A DNA stretch of 64,000 bases. Source: Nostoc desertorum CM1-VF14 (GTDB taxonomy: Bacteria; Cyanobacteriota; Cyanobacteriia; Cyanobacteriales; Nostocaceae). Below are positions 43,534 through 52,478 of the stretch, piece by piece. The notes below the pieces were generated by a model. That model was not told the origin of the DNA. It saw only the letters and a program-made list of their open reading frames with translations, and did no database searches. A program made the translations under genes and the position numbers. The first letter of the stretch is position 1, and every line of letters starts with the position of its first letter. The DNA is taken from the NCBI GenBank assembly GCA_019359245.1, contig JAHHHR010000017.1, forward strand, positions 1-64,000, written 5' to 3'.

Positions 43534-45168
43534 TTATGACACCTCCAATGGTGTTGGTGTACCTATCGAAAGAGAAAGAGCGATCGCCGCTTGGATAAAC
43601 CCTTTAAATAAAGGATGAGGGCTACTGGGGCGCGATTGAAATTCTGGATGAAATTGGCAAGCAAGAAAGAATGGGTGCTTGGGTAATTCCACAATTTCAA
43701 CTAAGCGTCCATCGGGAGAAGTCCCACTGATCACATAGCCAGACTTTAATAATAAATCGCGGTAAGCATTGTTAAACTCATACCGATGTCGATGTCGTTC
43801 ATAAATTACATCTTCTTGATAAAGCTTGAAAGCCAATGTATCAGGAAGAACACGGCAAGGATATAGCCCCAAGCGCATTGTACCCCCTAAATCGACAACT
43901 TCCTGCTGTCCTGGCAATAAATTAATTACCGGATCAGATGTATGAGGGTCAAATTCAGCACTATTAGCACCTGTTAATCCCCCTACGTGCCGGGCCCATT
44001 CAATCACAGAGCATTGCATTCCCAGGCATAAACCCAAAAAGGGAATTTGGCGATCGCGGGCGTATTTAATGGCGGCAATTTTGCCATCCACCCCCCGAAC
44101 ACCGAAACCTCCTGGCACAACTATGCCATCAACACCTTCAAGATAAGTTTCGGGCAGTTCAGTTTCCAAATCTTCTGAGTTCACCCAACGCAGGCGCAGT
44201 TTGCCATAAGTGGAGATTGCAGCATGGTTTAGTGCTTCCACTACAGATAGGTAGGCATCACTTAACTGCACATATTTACCGACAATGGCAATTTCTAACT
44301 CGTGCTTGGGAGTATGTAACCGTTGTACCAAGGTTTGCCACTGCGTCAAATCTGGTTTGCGTTGCTCCATTTGCAGCAAGTTCAGTACTTGTTCTGCCAT
44401 TCCTTCCCGTTCTAGATTCAGGGGTACTTCATAGATACTTTTGGCATCTTGGGAGGTGATGACGCATTCTTCGGGCACATCACAAAATCCCGATAATTTC
44501 TGCTTTAATCCTTTGGGTAATGGGCGATCGCTGCGACAAACTAAAATATCTGGTTGAATACCAATGGATCTCAGTTCTTTAACTGAATGCTGTGTTGGCT
44601 TAGTTTTCATTTCACCCGCAGAGGCAATCCACGGTACCAGAGTTACGTGCATATACAGCACATTCTGCCGTCCCACCTCTTTGCGGAACTGGCGAATTGC
44701 TTCCAAAAAAGGCAGTGATTCAATATCTCCCACCGTACCGCCAATTTCTGTAATTACTACAGATGGGTTTGTACTTTTAGCAACTCGCAGAATCCGCTCT
44801 TTTATTTCATTCGTAATATGAGGAATAACCTGTACAGTGCCGCCATTGTAGTCTCCGCGCCGCTCTTTATTGATAACTGCCTGGTAAATCGAGCCAGTAG
44901 TTACACAATTCAATCGCGACATCGAAGTATCGGTAAAGCGCTCGTAATGCCCCAAGTCCAAATCTGTTTCCGCACCATCCTGGGTAACGAATACTTCCCC
45001 ATGCTGAAAGGGACTCATTGTGCCAGGATCAATATTAATATAAGGGTCGAGTTTGAGAATCGACACTGAATATTCGCGCGACTTGAGCAAACGCCCTAAA
45101 CTTGCTGCTACAATGCCTTTACCTATACTGGAAACTACGCCCCCAGTTACAAAAATAAACTTAGTCAT
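43534..45168 (-). CDS. pyrG: CTP synthase
   Basis: 544 residues from ATG 45168; an ATG seven codons earlier is less likely. Amidotransferase-synthetase: the N-terminal part has the KFIFVTGGVVSSIGKGI P-loop and the catalytic TDLDLGHYERF. The C-terminal glutaminase carries FLGLCLGMQ with the nucleophile Cys and a His-x-Glu pair (QFHPEFQ). It converts UTP to CTP with glutamine-derived ammonia. It sits divergent from the amidase gene with an 86-base gap, so the two share a promoter region. Confidence 0.96.
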   Translation of the reverse strand: MTKFIFVTGGVVSSIGKGIVAASLGRLLKSREYSVSILKLDPYINIDPGTMSPFQHGEVFVTQDGAETDLDLGHYERFTDTSMSRLNCVTTGSIYQAVINKERRGDYNGGTVQVIPHITNEIKERILRVAKSTNPSVVITEIGGTVGDIESLPFLEAIRQFRKEVGRQNVLYMHVTLVPWIASAGEMKTKPTQHSVKELRSIGIQPDILVCRSDRPLPKGLKQKLSGFCDVPEECVITSQDAKSIYEVPLNLEREGMAEQVLNLLQMEQRKPDLTQWQTLVQRLHTPKHELEIAIVGKYVQLSDAYLSVVEALNHAAISTYGKLRLRWVNSEDLETELPETYLEGVDGIVVPGGFGVRGVDGKIAAIKYARDRQIPFLGLCLGMQCSVIEWARHVGGLTGANSAEFDPHTSDPVINLLPGQQEVVDLGGTMRLGLYPCRVLPDTLAFKLYQEDVIYERHRHRYEFNNAYRDLLLKSGYVISGTSPDGRLVEIVELPKHPFFLACQFHPEFQSRPSSPHPLFKGFIQAAIALSLSIGTPTPLEVS

Positions 45169-45254
45169 AGTAGTTTGAATTTCTAACAACTTCTAAAAAT
45201 ACATCCCGTCATTGTGCCACAGTTGTTGTGGTGTAATCTTCTGTGATTGAGCTT

Positions 45255-47084
45255 GTGAAAAACCTTTTAGGATTAGTAATATTCGGCTGTATTCTCACAT
45301 CCTCCGTAGCATTGGCAGAGCCATCTCTTATAGTCGTTTTTCCCCAAACAAACTACCAGACGAGTGCCCAAAAAATCTTTTTTCTGGGGACTGCACCACC
45401 AAATGGTCAGGTTTTGATCAATAGTAAGCCAATTAACCGCAGCAAAGCTGGTCATTTTTCCCCTAGTTTCCCCTTGCAGTTGGGGGAGAATCTTTTTACT
45501 GTGCGTCACCAAAATCAAGAACTCCAGATTAAGGTGACAAGGCTTAACACTAGCCCTGAGCTACCACAGGGGTTAGCCTTTGCTAAAAATTCCCTGACTC
45601 CCGCAGCTGACATTGCCAGACTACCGGGAGAAATAATTTGTTTTAGCGCGATCGCACCCCCTAAAGCTAATGTCTCTGTCAAGTTAGCTAATCAAACTAT
45701 TGCCCTTTCACCGCAACCCCAACAGGCACAACTACCAAGTAATTTGGCAGCTTTGACAGGGCAAAATCAGCCTCATGCCCAGTCTAGCGTAGGAAAGTAT
45801 GAGGGTTGCATGACACTGCAACAACCTGATCCTGCTTTTTCATCCCTAATTTACGGTAACAACATCATTTCTGGTGCTGTTGTCTCAGACTCAAGTAAAG
45901 AGGTAGATTTGGGACAACCTCAGTTTCAACTGACGCTCAATGGCAAGACGATAACTCAACCAGGGACTGGTAAAATTCAAATCCTTTCAAGAGCACAGTT
46001 GCCAGTTTCTGAGGTTACAGTAGAGTCAGGCGTTGCTCGTACTGGACCAAGCACCGATTATTCTCGACTTACACCACTGCCTAGAGGCACACGCGCAACA
46101 GTAACAGGTAGGGAAGGTGAATGGTTCCGCCTAGACTATGGTGCTTGGATTAATAGTCAGGAAACCCGCATTCTACCTGGTGCAATTCCGCCACAGACAA
46201 TAATTCGTAGTGTCGGATACCGTCAACTCTCTGATGCGACAGAGATAGTTTTTCCCTTACAAGTTCCCGTACCTGTGAGCGTGCAACAAAGTGAGCAAGC
46301 TCTCACTCTCACTCTCTACAATACCATTGCCCAAACGGACATTATTCGCCTGGATGATGACCCCCTAATTTCTCGCCTAGATTGGCAACAGGAGACACCA
46401 GAACAAGTAAAATACACCTTTAACCTCAAAAAAGCTCAACAATGGGGATATAAGCTGAGATACGACGGTACAACCCTGGTTTTGGCTTTGCGTCATCCGC
46501 CGAAAATTGGGAACACAAGACGCAAGCCTTTAGCTAATTTCAAGATTGTACTTGATCCAGGGCATGGAGGTAAAGAATCTGGTGCCAGTGGCCCAACTGG
46601 ATATTTAGAAAAAGATGTGAATTTGGTGGTATCCAAGTTGTTGCGGGATGAGTTGCTGAAGCTAGGAGCAACGGTGGTAATGACGCGGGAAGATGATAAG
46701 GAAGTTTCGTTAGTAGAGCGTCAAGCAATTATCAACCAAGAAGAACCTGCGATCGCTCTTTCCATACATCACAATTCTCTACCCGATAATGGCGATGCCG
46801 AAAAGATCAAGGGATTCGGCACTTTTTGGTATCATCCCCAAGCCCACAATCTCGCAATATTTTTACAGAATTATGTAGTAAAAAACCTCGGCAAACCTTA
46901 TTATGGTGTGTTTTGGAACAACCTAGCGCTGACACGTCCAGCTGCTGCGCCATCGGTGTTACTGGAATTGGGTTTTATGAGCAATGCCGATGAATTTGAG
47001 CAGATAGTGAACCCAGAAGAACAGAAGAAAATGGCAAATGCGATCGCTCAGGGGATTACTGAGTGGTTTAGGAGTGTGAGATAA
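45255..47084 (+). CDS. amiC: N-acetylmuramoyl-L-alanine amidase with AMIN and SH3b domains
   Basis: 609 residues from GTG 45255 (GTG 45243 is an alternative). An N-terminal signal peptide (KNLLGLVIFGCILTSSVALA) exports it. The middle section holds an SH3-like domain (EVTVESGVARTGPS, YGAWINSQ) and an AMIN-like region. The C-terminal Amidase_3 domain has the zinc ligands in KIVLDPGHGGKESG, the Glu after YLEKDVNLVVSK and HHNSLP, and the catalytic Glu in LLELGFMSN. It cuts the peptide stem from peptidoglycan, needed for septal cell-cell channels in filamentous cyanobacteria. It is therefore probably the AmiC-type amidase. Confidence 0.85.
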   Translation: MKNLLGLVIFGCILTSSVALAEPSLIVVFPQTNYQTSAQKIFFLGTAPPNGQVLINSKPINRSKAGHFSPSFPLQLGENLFTVRHQNQELQIKVTRLNTSPELPQGLAFAKNSLTPAADIARLPGEIICFSAIAPPKANVSVKLANQTIALSPQPQQAQLPSNLAALTGQNQPHAQSSVGKYEGCMTLQQPDPAFSSLIYGNNIISGAVVSDSSKEVDLGQPQFQLTLNGKTITQPGTGKIQILSRAQLPVSEVTVESGVARTGPSTDYSRLTPLPRGTRATVTGREGEWFRLDYGAWINSQETRILPGAIPPQTIIRSVGYRQLSDATEIVFPLQVPVPVSVQQSEQALTLTLYNTIAQTDIIRLDDDPLISRLDWQQETPEQVKYTFNLKKAQQWGYKLRYDGTTLVLALRHPPKIGNTRRKPLANFKIVLDPGHGGKESGASGPTGYLEKDVNLVVSKLLRDELLKLGATVVMTREDDKEVSLVERQAIINQEEPAIALSIHHNSLPDNGDAEKIKGFGTFWYHPQAHNLAIFLQNYVVKNLGKPYYGVFWNNLALTRPAAAPSVLLELGFMSNADEFEQIVNPEEQKKMANAIAQGITEWFRSVR

Positions 47085-47243
47085 ATTTTGAGGTAGAACA
47101 CTAGTTCCTCATGGTATTTGATGGAGTGCAATCGCTCTTTTTTAGCTAGTTCCTGCTCTATGTTGTGATAAATACTTTGTTCAAGCTTTTTAACTTTTAT
47201 AGTGCGATCGTCATGGGCAAGACTGCGAATAGGGCATTGGTGA

Positions 47244-47525
47244 TTGTTAACAGGTGGAAAGGAACTCTATCAAAAAAGTATCCGTGCCAAAGTTGAGACA
47301 CAAGAGAACATTGGCAAAATTACCTCAATTAATGTTGAAACAGGAGATTACGAAATCGCTGATCATTTAGTCGAAACGAGTCTTCGATTACAATCCAAGC
47401 AAACCGATGCAGCACTTTGGGGAGAAAGAATTGGTTTTGATGTCGTTTATGCAGTTGGTGGTACATTGCTGACGACATCGCCCAAGCAGCTAAAAACCTA
47501 TAAAATGGAGCCATGCAGAAGATAA
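47244..47525 (+). CDS. Short conserved cyanobacterial protein of unknown function
   Basis: 93 residues. The core KELYQKSIRAKVETQENIGK, then INVETGDYEIADHLVETSL and GERIGFDVVYAVGG resembles a common small cyanobacterial protein, possibly an antitoxin. The frame starts with a TTG at 47244 directly after a TGA at 47241, so the original start may be lost. An ATG at 47213 is in another frame. The tail TSPKQLKTYKMEPCRR departs from the expected ending. It could be a remnant. Confidence 0.5.
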   Translation: MLTGGKELYQKSIRAKVETQENIGKITSINVETGDYEIADHLVETSLRLQSKQTDAALWGERIGFDVVYAVGGTLLTTSPKQLKTYKMEPCRR

Positions 47526-47665
47526 CAAAAACAGCCCTCAAGTTCTTGAAAGGTGCGTTGGCCTAGCCCGTCGTAGATATCGCTGATTTACCTACTACTG
47601 AAAAGCTGGTTGAAGTCTGTGGTAAACTTTTGCCTGTGATTACTAAGTTTTCCGGCTTGCCATAA
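47526..47665 (+). pseudogene. Remnant with a repeat inside: KLVEVCGKLLPVITKF tail
   Basis: A frame ending at 47665 reads ADLPTTEKLVEVCGKLLP, then VITKFSGLP, a natural-looking C-terminus. It has no start: the 30-bp interspersed repeat at 47555-47584 lies directly before it. Upstream bases give TALKFLKGAL in a compatible direction. The source gene is not recognised. Confidence 0.45.
47555..47584 (+). repeat. 30-bp interspersed repeat
   Basis: GCGTTGGCCTAGCCCGTCG, then TAGATATCGCT, a divergent copy of the family at 19446, 34998 and 49643. Confidence 0.65.
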
Positions 47666-47677
47666 CATTAGTAAATA

Positions 47678-48457
47678 TTACTCTACATCTGGGTCGATAC
47701 CCATTGCCCTGAGCTGTTCTGCTAATTGTGCAGCTTTTCGTTCTGCTTGCTCGGCTCTTTGCCTTTGCAACTCAGCTTCTTCTTGACCAATCAGTAACAG
47801 ATTTCCCTCTAAATCCCACCAGCGTAACCAAAATTGCTCAGGATTATTCAAATAGCTTCCCTGCCATAACCCTAGTTCCACCCCTAAAGGAGGAATTGGG
47901 TAGTGTCCTCGCTCATTCGGCTGCATTTTGTGGTAAGAAAAATCTACCAGATGATAAACTTCCAGTTTGTCATTACTAATTTCATAAATGGCATAGTAGG
48001 GAATTCGGATTATTCGCTCATATACCCAGAATTTACCTGGTTTTGCGCCTTCCCGACTACCAGCTAGAGGTAAAGGAGTGTCATCTCGTTCTTCATCGCC
48101 ATTACCACTAGCTAGTTCTATGGCAATCAATGGGGGTATGTATTCCCGCCACAAAACATAGGAGCGGCGGTTTTTGCCATCTAGCCTTGGTGGTACACCA
48201 GGGACATAAAACCAGTCTGGTGCTGCTGCTCCTTTTTCTGGTGGTTCAGTCTCTCGCCAGTAAATACCACAATCTTGACCAATGCAATACTGTCCATCTG
48301 GATGTAGGCGTTGCAAAACTTGAATAATTGAGTCTGTGAGAATGATGGTTTGGGGATGCTCTTGAAAATTTTTCACAAACGTACCATCAGACTCTGGTAG
48401 TTGAGTGTGATCGGGAAACTGGGGCGGTATGGCAACATCAGCAAGTCTTTCACTCAT
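47678..48457 (-). CDS. Uma2-family (DUF820) endonuclease-like protein
   Basis: 259 residues. PD-(D/E)XK-like features: AAPDWFYVPGVP, then PPLIAIELASGNGDEERDD and KFWVYERIIRIPYYAIYE. The C-terminal 35 residues form a charged coiled-coil (EEAELQRQRAEQAERKAAQL) with a short MGIDPD end, common in cyanobacterial Uma2 proteins. These are numerous and their function is unproven; nuclease activity is suspected from fold. The gene is intact, in contrast to the truncated one at 34237-34701. Confidence 0.85.
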   Translation of the reverse strand: MSERLADVAIPPQFPDHTQLPESDGTFVKNFQEHPQTIILTDSIIQVLQRLHPDGQYCIGQDCGIYWRETEPPEKGAAAPDWFYVPGVPPRLDGKNRRSYVLWREYIPPLIAIELASGNGDEERDDTPLPLAGSREGAKPGKFWVYERIIRIPYYAIYEISNDKLEVYHLVDFSYHKMQPNERGHYPIPPLGVELGLWQGSYLNNPEQFWLRWWDLEGNLLLIGQEEAELQRQRAEQAERKAAQLAEQLRAMGIDPDVE

Positions 48458-48621
48458 GCTTTAACAAGTATTGCAGCTATTTATTTAGTGCTTTACGCTT
48501 CCCATAAGGTATTACTAAGTAGTATAACACCTTGCTCCGTCTTGATTTCAGTACTTATACGCTGCTAGAACCACTTTGATTGCGGGTAGAAATATATGAA
48601 ATCTTGATATTTTTAAAGTGT

Positions 48622-48999
48622 ATGTATTTTAAGATAAGCAGCATAGTAGGAGCGATCGCTATTTTATTGAGCAGTGGCAGTGCGAACGCTCAAGATGCAG
48701 AAAGATATATTACTGTGGGGCACGATAAATTGGGAAACAGCGTAGCTCTAGACACGAAAACTATTAAGGGCACAACATACAAGCTTTACGGAATGTACGG
48801 AGATGGCATCTTCGAGACTACCTTTGATGCATCTTGCACAGAATCGCGGATTTTTCGCAATCGCATTGCGATTTACGGGCCAGAAGGACAGCTACTTGAA
48901 GAGGATGAGGAAAAAGGAGAAATACCTTTTGTAGCAAGTTCTTCACCAGGCAAAGGAATGAAAATTGTTTGTCAAAAGATTGGTGCCCGTGGTTGGTAG
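48622..48999 (+). CDS. Small secreted protein, unrecognised
   Basis: 125 residues from ATG 48622; a TTG at 48580 would add 14 residues ahead of the signal peptide. The leader YFKISSIVGAIAILLSSGSA ends with an ANA cleavage site before QDAERY. The mature domain holds two Cys residues (DASCTESR and KIVCQKIGA) that may pair. Similar small proteins appear in cyanobacteria as repeats of YITVGHDKLGNSVALD-type domains. Function unknown. Confidence 0.65.
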   Translation: MYFKISSIVGAIAILLSSGSANAQDAERYITVGHDKLGNSVALDTKTIKGTTYKLYGMYGDGIFETTFDASCTESRIFRNRIAIYGPEGQLLEEDEEKGEIPFVASSSPGKGMKIVCQKIGARGW

Positions 49000-49017
49000 G
49001 TGTTCAATATTTTCTAA

Positions 49018-49080
49018 GTAGGGAATGGGGAGCAGGGGGAGCAAGAGTGGAATAACCAATGCCCAATTCCCAATTCCCAG
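49018..49080. repeat. GGGGAGC and CAATTCC short tandem repeats
   Basis: GGGGAGCAGGGGGAGCA is followed by CCAATGCCCAATTCCCAATTCCC, in the spacer between two convergent genes. Confidence 0.65.
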
Positions 49081-49090
49081 CTAGAAAATA

Positions 49091-49696
49091 CTAAGGACAA
49101 AATAACGTGTCACGCGTATCTCGTCCTGTAATGGGATTAGTTCCCTTGGCAAGTTTGCACAATTTTTTTTGCTCATCGGAACGCAGCAGCGTATCGGTAA
49201 AATCTGCCCCGTCAATGATTGCACCATCAAATCTGGCGTTAGCAGCGAAAGCACCCTCCAACAGTGCATTTGTCAAATTTGCTCTAACTAAACGAGCTGA
49301 GTCTAAAGTGGCATTTCTCAAGTCAGCTCCCTCCAAATTCACAGACTCTAAATTTGCTGCAAAGAAACTTACACCCTGCAAATTAGCATGGCTGAAGTTG
49401 CTCTGGCGAAGATTAGCTTTGGTAAAGCTGGAATCTGTTAAATCACGTCCTGAGAAATCAGCGTCAACCAAAATTTCTTTATTATATTCAAGTGCCAAAG
49501 CTGTGGGAGCAAAACCGACCATTGCCGTCATGCCAACTATTCCCCAAAGGAATAAGCTGAGTATACTTGCCCAAATCTTATGGTCTGTTTTAGACTTGTG
49601 CCCCAACTCAGTACGGGATAAGTTTCGCTTAGAGCCTGTTATGCGTAGGCGTAGCCCGCCGCAGGCATCGCTTAACCTAGAATTCATAAAATTCAT
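49091..49696 (-). CDS. Thylakoid-lumen type pentapeptide-repeat protein
   Basis: About 201 residues from ATG 49696. A hydrophobic segment (IWASILSLFLWGIVG, then TAMVGFAPTALALEY) acts as an export signal with an ALA cleavage site, suggesting the thylakoid lumen. It is followed by about ten A(D/N)LxxA-type pentapeptides (DFSGRDLTDSSFTKANLRQS, NLEGADLRNATLDSARLV), a right-handed beta helix, and a Cys-containing cap (KKLCKLAKGTNPITGR, DTLFCP). The N-terminal 20 residues are encoded partly by a 30-bp interspersed repeat (49643-49672), so the true start may be downstream. Confidence 0.8.
   Translation of the reverse strand: MNFMNSRLSDACGGLRLRITGSKRNLSRTELGHKSKTDHKIWASILSLFLWGIVGMTAMVGFAPTALALEYNKEILVDADFSGRDLTDSSFTKANLRQSNFSHANLQGVSFFAANLESVNLEGADLRNATLDSARLVRANLTNALLEGAFAANARFDGAIIDGADFTDTLLRSDEQKKLCKLAKGTNPITGRDTRDTLFCP
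49643..49672 (+). repeat. 30-bp interspersed repeat, GC-rich
   Basis: GCGTAGGCGTAGCCCGCCG, then CAGGCATCGCT, read inside the predicted N-terminus of the pentapeptide gene (minus strand SDACGGLRLR). Confidence 0.8.
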
Positions 49697-49710
49697 AATA
49701 TTTTTAATCA

Positions 49711-50250
49711 ATGGCTAACCTTCCTCCATCTCATTATCCAGAAATTGGCTCTTTAGGAGAAGACCTAGTAGCCCAATGGTTGCAATCTACAGGTTGGATA
49801 ATTCTCCATCGTCGCTTTTCTAGTCGCTGGGGAGAAATTGATATCATCGCCCAACATGATGGAGGATATGGGGAAGCAGGGGAGCAGGGGGAGAACTTCT
49901 TACTGGCTCAACGCGCCGCTAACAGTACTCAGCACTCATTACTAGCATTTGTTGAAGTTAAAACCCGCAGTTCAGGTAGTTGGGATACAGGGGGAAGAAG
50001 CGCAATCACCCCACAAAAGCAAGCAAAAATCTCGCGGACAGCTGGAATGTTTTTAGCTCAGTATCCTGAAAAGGCAGATTATTCTTGCCGATTTGATGTT
50101 GCTATTGTCTACTGCCAAAGGATATCCAAAAATCTCACTGGTGTTATGGCAACCCAGGAAGCTCTTGCGACTTCATCAGCAGCCGGATATAAGTTTAAAC
50201 TGCAAGAATATATTCTTGCAGCTTTCGACTCTTCAGTTGATAATAGTTAA
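49711..50250 (+). CDS. yraN: YraN-family (UPF0102) nuclease-like protein
   Basis: 179 residues. The UPF0102 core: IGSLGEDLVAQWLQSTGW, RRFSSRWGEIDIIAQ (Glu/Asp) and LLAFVEVKTRSSG (ExK), a PD-(D/E)XK fold resembling Holliday-junction resolvases. Between the two motifs lies an insertion of about 25 residues, GGYGEAGEQGENFLLAQR. Its first part is encoded by GGGGAGCAGGGGGAG-type repeat, so a mobile repeat has entered the gene in frame. Function in DNA metabolism is presumed. Confidence 0.9.
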   Translation: MANLPPSHYPEIGSLGEDLVAQWLQSTGWIILHRRFSSRWGEIDIIAQHDGGYGEAGEQGENFLLAQRAANSTQHSLLAFVEVKTRSSGSWDTGGRSAITPQKQAKISRTAGMFLAQYPEKADYSCRFDVAIVYCQRISKNLTGVMATQEALATSSAAGYKFKLQEYILAAFDSSVDNS

Positions 50251-50527
50251 TTGGTAATGCTTGAAGAATTCAGAAGTCAGAATGTGCTAAACCTTAGCTA
50301 TCCGCTAACAACAGTCAGAATCAATTAGTTGGGATTCAAACCCACCACTAAATTGTTCGCCCTTGGCGTTCCCGCAGGGTAGAACACTAAAAAAAGTATA
50401 TTTAGCGGGGGTGTTAAACCCCTTGATCTGTCAGTCGTACAAAATTCATGAATTTATTTTGACTTCTGACTTCTAACGACTGAATTCTTTCTTGATAATT
50501 TTTTAGTGGCGTTACAATCCAATAGAG

Positions 50528-50917
50528 TCATGCCAAAGTTTCTGGACAATAACCTAAGCCCCGGACAAACTGCTGCCGGAACGCCTCGATTTCATCTCTC
50601 TCTGGACTACCATGAGATACGATCGCAACCTGATAGCGACGCATTACGTCTACAGGACACTGTCCTGCTTCCAAACTCCAAAGTGCCATTTGCACCCTCA
50701 TTGGCGGCTCGTAGCTAATTCCTAATTCATTTAGAAAAGCGCGGAAGTCGCCATCTTCTTGGGGCGAGACTTGACTTCTGAGTTTGATCCTAACCACCCA
50801 GCCATCAATTTGATGAATTACGGTGACGAAAGAAACTGGTGTCTGGGGTCTAGCGTGCAGATGTTGAACGACCCTCAGGGTTAGACTGGCATTTGCCAGA
50901 TAGTACAAGTATTCCAT
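50528..50917 (-). CDS. Conserved-looking cyanobacterial protein, unrecognised
   Basis: 129 residues, no signal peptide. Features include EYLYYLANASLTLRVVQHL, a beta-rich middle (FVTVIHQIDGWVVRIKL), an acidic segment (DGDFRAFLNELGISYEPP) and a helix-rich end (IEAFRQQFVRGLGYCPETLA). Such a composition looks coding, though I cannot assign a family. It lies alone between repeat-bearing spacers. Confidence 0.55.
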   Translation of the reverse strand: MEYLYYLANASLTLRVVQHLHARPQTPVSFVTVIHQIDGWVVRIKLRSQVSPQEDGDFRAFLNELGISYEPPMRVQMALWSLEAGQCPVDVMRRYQVAIVSHGSPERDEIEAFRQQFVRGLGYCPETLA

Positions 50918-50987
50918 GTTTGTTGGTGCTTGGGATCAAAGCCAATCCTACATATATATATTCGTCAATAAGTGCCTGTTCCCGGTA

Positions 50988-51025
50988 GGGTAAAAGCCCC
51001 CGTTTTTAGATGGGGAGGTTTACCC
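50988..51025 (+). other. Double-stem hairpin upstream of queA
   Basis: Outer stem GGGTAAA/TTTACCC, inner CCCC/GGGG, followed by AATTTTT. The inner GCCCCCGTTTTTAGATGGGG resembles the ends of IS200/IS605-type elements (CCCCGTCTTTAGACGGGG). It could be a solitary IS relic or a terminator. It does not match a preQ1 riboswitch. Confidence 0.4.
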
Positions 51026-51189
51026 AATTTTTATGTTAATTTTTCCGTGTTACTTAATAGTAACAATCTTATAGCCTAGTGAGAAAATTGAGTGAAGATG
51101 CCTTAAAGTTCCTATAGAAGCGAAAGCTTAAACCAAATTTTTTAAGAGAGTATAAATACTAAATAAACCAAAAACTAGTACAAGCCAAT

Positions 51190-52389
51190 TTGAAAGACAC
51201 ATCTCGCCCACAAGAAAAAAATTTTGAATTAGATTGCTCGGTAGCTGGCTATGACTACGAACTAGCTCCAGAACTCATTGCTCAAAACCCAGCAGTTCCT
51301 AGAGATAGCTCACGGTTACTGGTGGTTAATTCTCCCACCACAGGTACTGAAACAGAACCCATACACCACATTTTCCATGATTTACCTGCACTGCTGCGCT
51401 CTGGAGATTTGTTGGTTATGAACAATACAAGAGTCATTCCAGCGCGGCTTTATGGTCATAAATCTACTGGTGGTAAAATCCAGGTGTTGCTGTTGGAAGA
51501 ACGGCAGTATAACTGTTGGTTAGCTTTAGTTAAGCCAGGAAAAAGCTTCAAACAGGGAACGAAGATTATTTTTGAACCAAGGCAAGCGGGGACCGGTGGT
51601 TGGGGATTAGGGATTGGGGATTGGGAAGATTCTTCTCTAGTCACTAGTCCCCAGTCCCCAGTCCCCAGTCCCCAACTCACGGCTACGGTTCTAGAAACAG
51701 ACGCAGCAACCGGGGGGCGTTTGTTGCAATTTGATGTGCCAGAGGGAAAGCCTTTGGTGCAACTATTAGAGGTATTTGGTGAAGTGCCGTTACCACCGTA
51801 CATCACTACCTCGTCAGCTGCTGATGAGCAGTATCAGACAGTTTATGCAAAACAACCAGGAGCGATCGCAGCTCCGACGGCAGGGCTACATTTTACCCCA
51901 GGATTATTACAAAAGTTGCGCGATCGCAATATCAATCAAGCTTTTATAACGCTACACGTTGGTGTTGGGACATTCCGCCCTGTGGAAGTGGAGGATGTAA
52001 CTATCCACCAGATGCATGAAGAGTGGATTGAAGTACCCGCCGCTACAGTAGAGCAAATCCGCGCCACTAAAGCAGCTGGCGGGCGAATTATTGCTGTGGG
52101 AACAACGGCAGTAAGGGCCTTAGAAGGGGCGGCTCAATCTGGGAATTTACAACCATTTTGCGGGAAAACAGACTTGTTTATTTATCCCGGCTACCAATGG
52201 CGGGTGGTGGATGGTTTAATTACTAATTTTCACCTACCGCGTTCCAGTTTGTTGATGTTGGTAAGTGCGCTAATTGGCAGACAACGATTATTGAATATAT
52301 ACAACGAAGCGATCGCTTTTGGATATCGCTTTTATTCATTCGGTGATGCAATGCTAATTTTGCCTGAAGGTGTGGGAGTTAGGAGTTAG
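51190..52389 (+). CDS. queA: S-adenosylmethionine:tRNA ribosyltransferase-isomerase (queuosine synthesis)
   Basis: 399 residues from TTG 51190, the only start compatible with the conserved N-terminus (YDYELAPELIAQNPAVPRDS). Family motifs: VMNNTRVIPARLYG, KPGAIAAPTAGLHFTP, FITLHVGVGTFRPVEVEDV, RIIAVGTTAVRALEG, LFIYPGYQWRVVDGLITNFH. It forms epoxyqueuosine at the tRNA wobble base from preQ1-tRNA and SAM. About 25 residues (GWGLGIGDWEDSS, then SPQSPVPSPQ) are an in-frame insertion coded by dispersed GGGGATT/CCCCAGT repeats at about 51600-51676. The insertion replaces a surface loop. Confidence 0.93.
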   Translation: MKDTSRPQEKNFELDCSVAGYDYELAPELIAQNPAVPRDSSRLLVVNSPTTGTETEPIHHIFHDLPALLRSGDLLVMNNTRVIPARLYGHKSTGGKIQVLLLEERQYNCWLALVKPGKSFKQGTKIIFEPRQAGTGGWGLGIGDWEDSSLVTSPQSPVPSPQLTATVLETDAATGGRLLQFDVPEGKPLVQLLEVFGEVPLPPYITTSSAADEQYQTVYAKQPGAIAAPTAGLHFTPGLLQKLRDRNINQAFITLHVGVGTFRPVEVEDVTIHQMHEEWIEVPAATVEQIRATKAAGGRIIAVGTTAVRALEGAAQSGNLQPFCGKTDLFIYPGYQWRVVDGLITNFHLPRSSLLMLVSALIGRQRLLNIYNEAIAFGYRFYSFGDAMLILPEGVGVRS

Positions 52390-52478
52390 AAGTTAAAAGT
52401 TGGAAATTTGGAATTTTTTCTTTCGCGGTGGGTACTCTGACTTATGAGGAGCTAAAAATAAGTATAGGTCTGCGATTC

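Noticed and set aside
47213..47299. Alternative ATG frame beginning MGKTANRALVIV
   Set aside because: It ends after about 28 codons and is in a different frame from the conserved core that follows.
50988..51025. preQ1 riboswitch before queA
   Set aside because: The hairpin does not show the preQ1 consensus loop or pseudoknot partners, and it is about 165 bases from the start codon.
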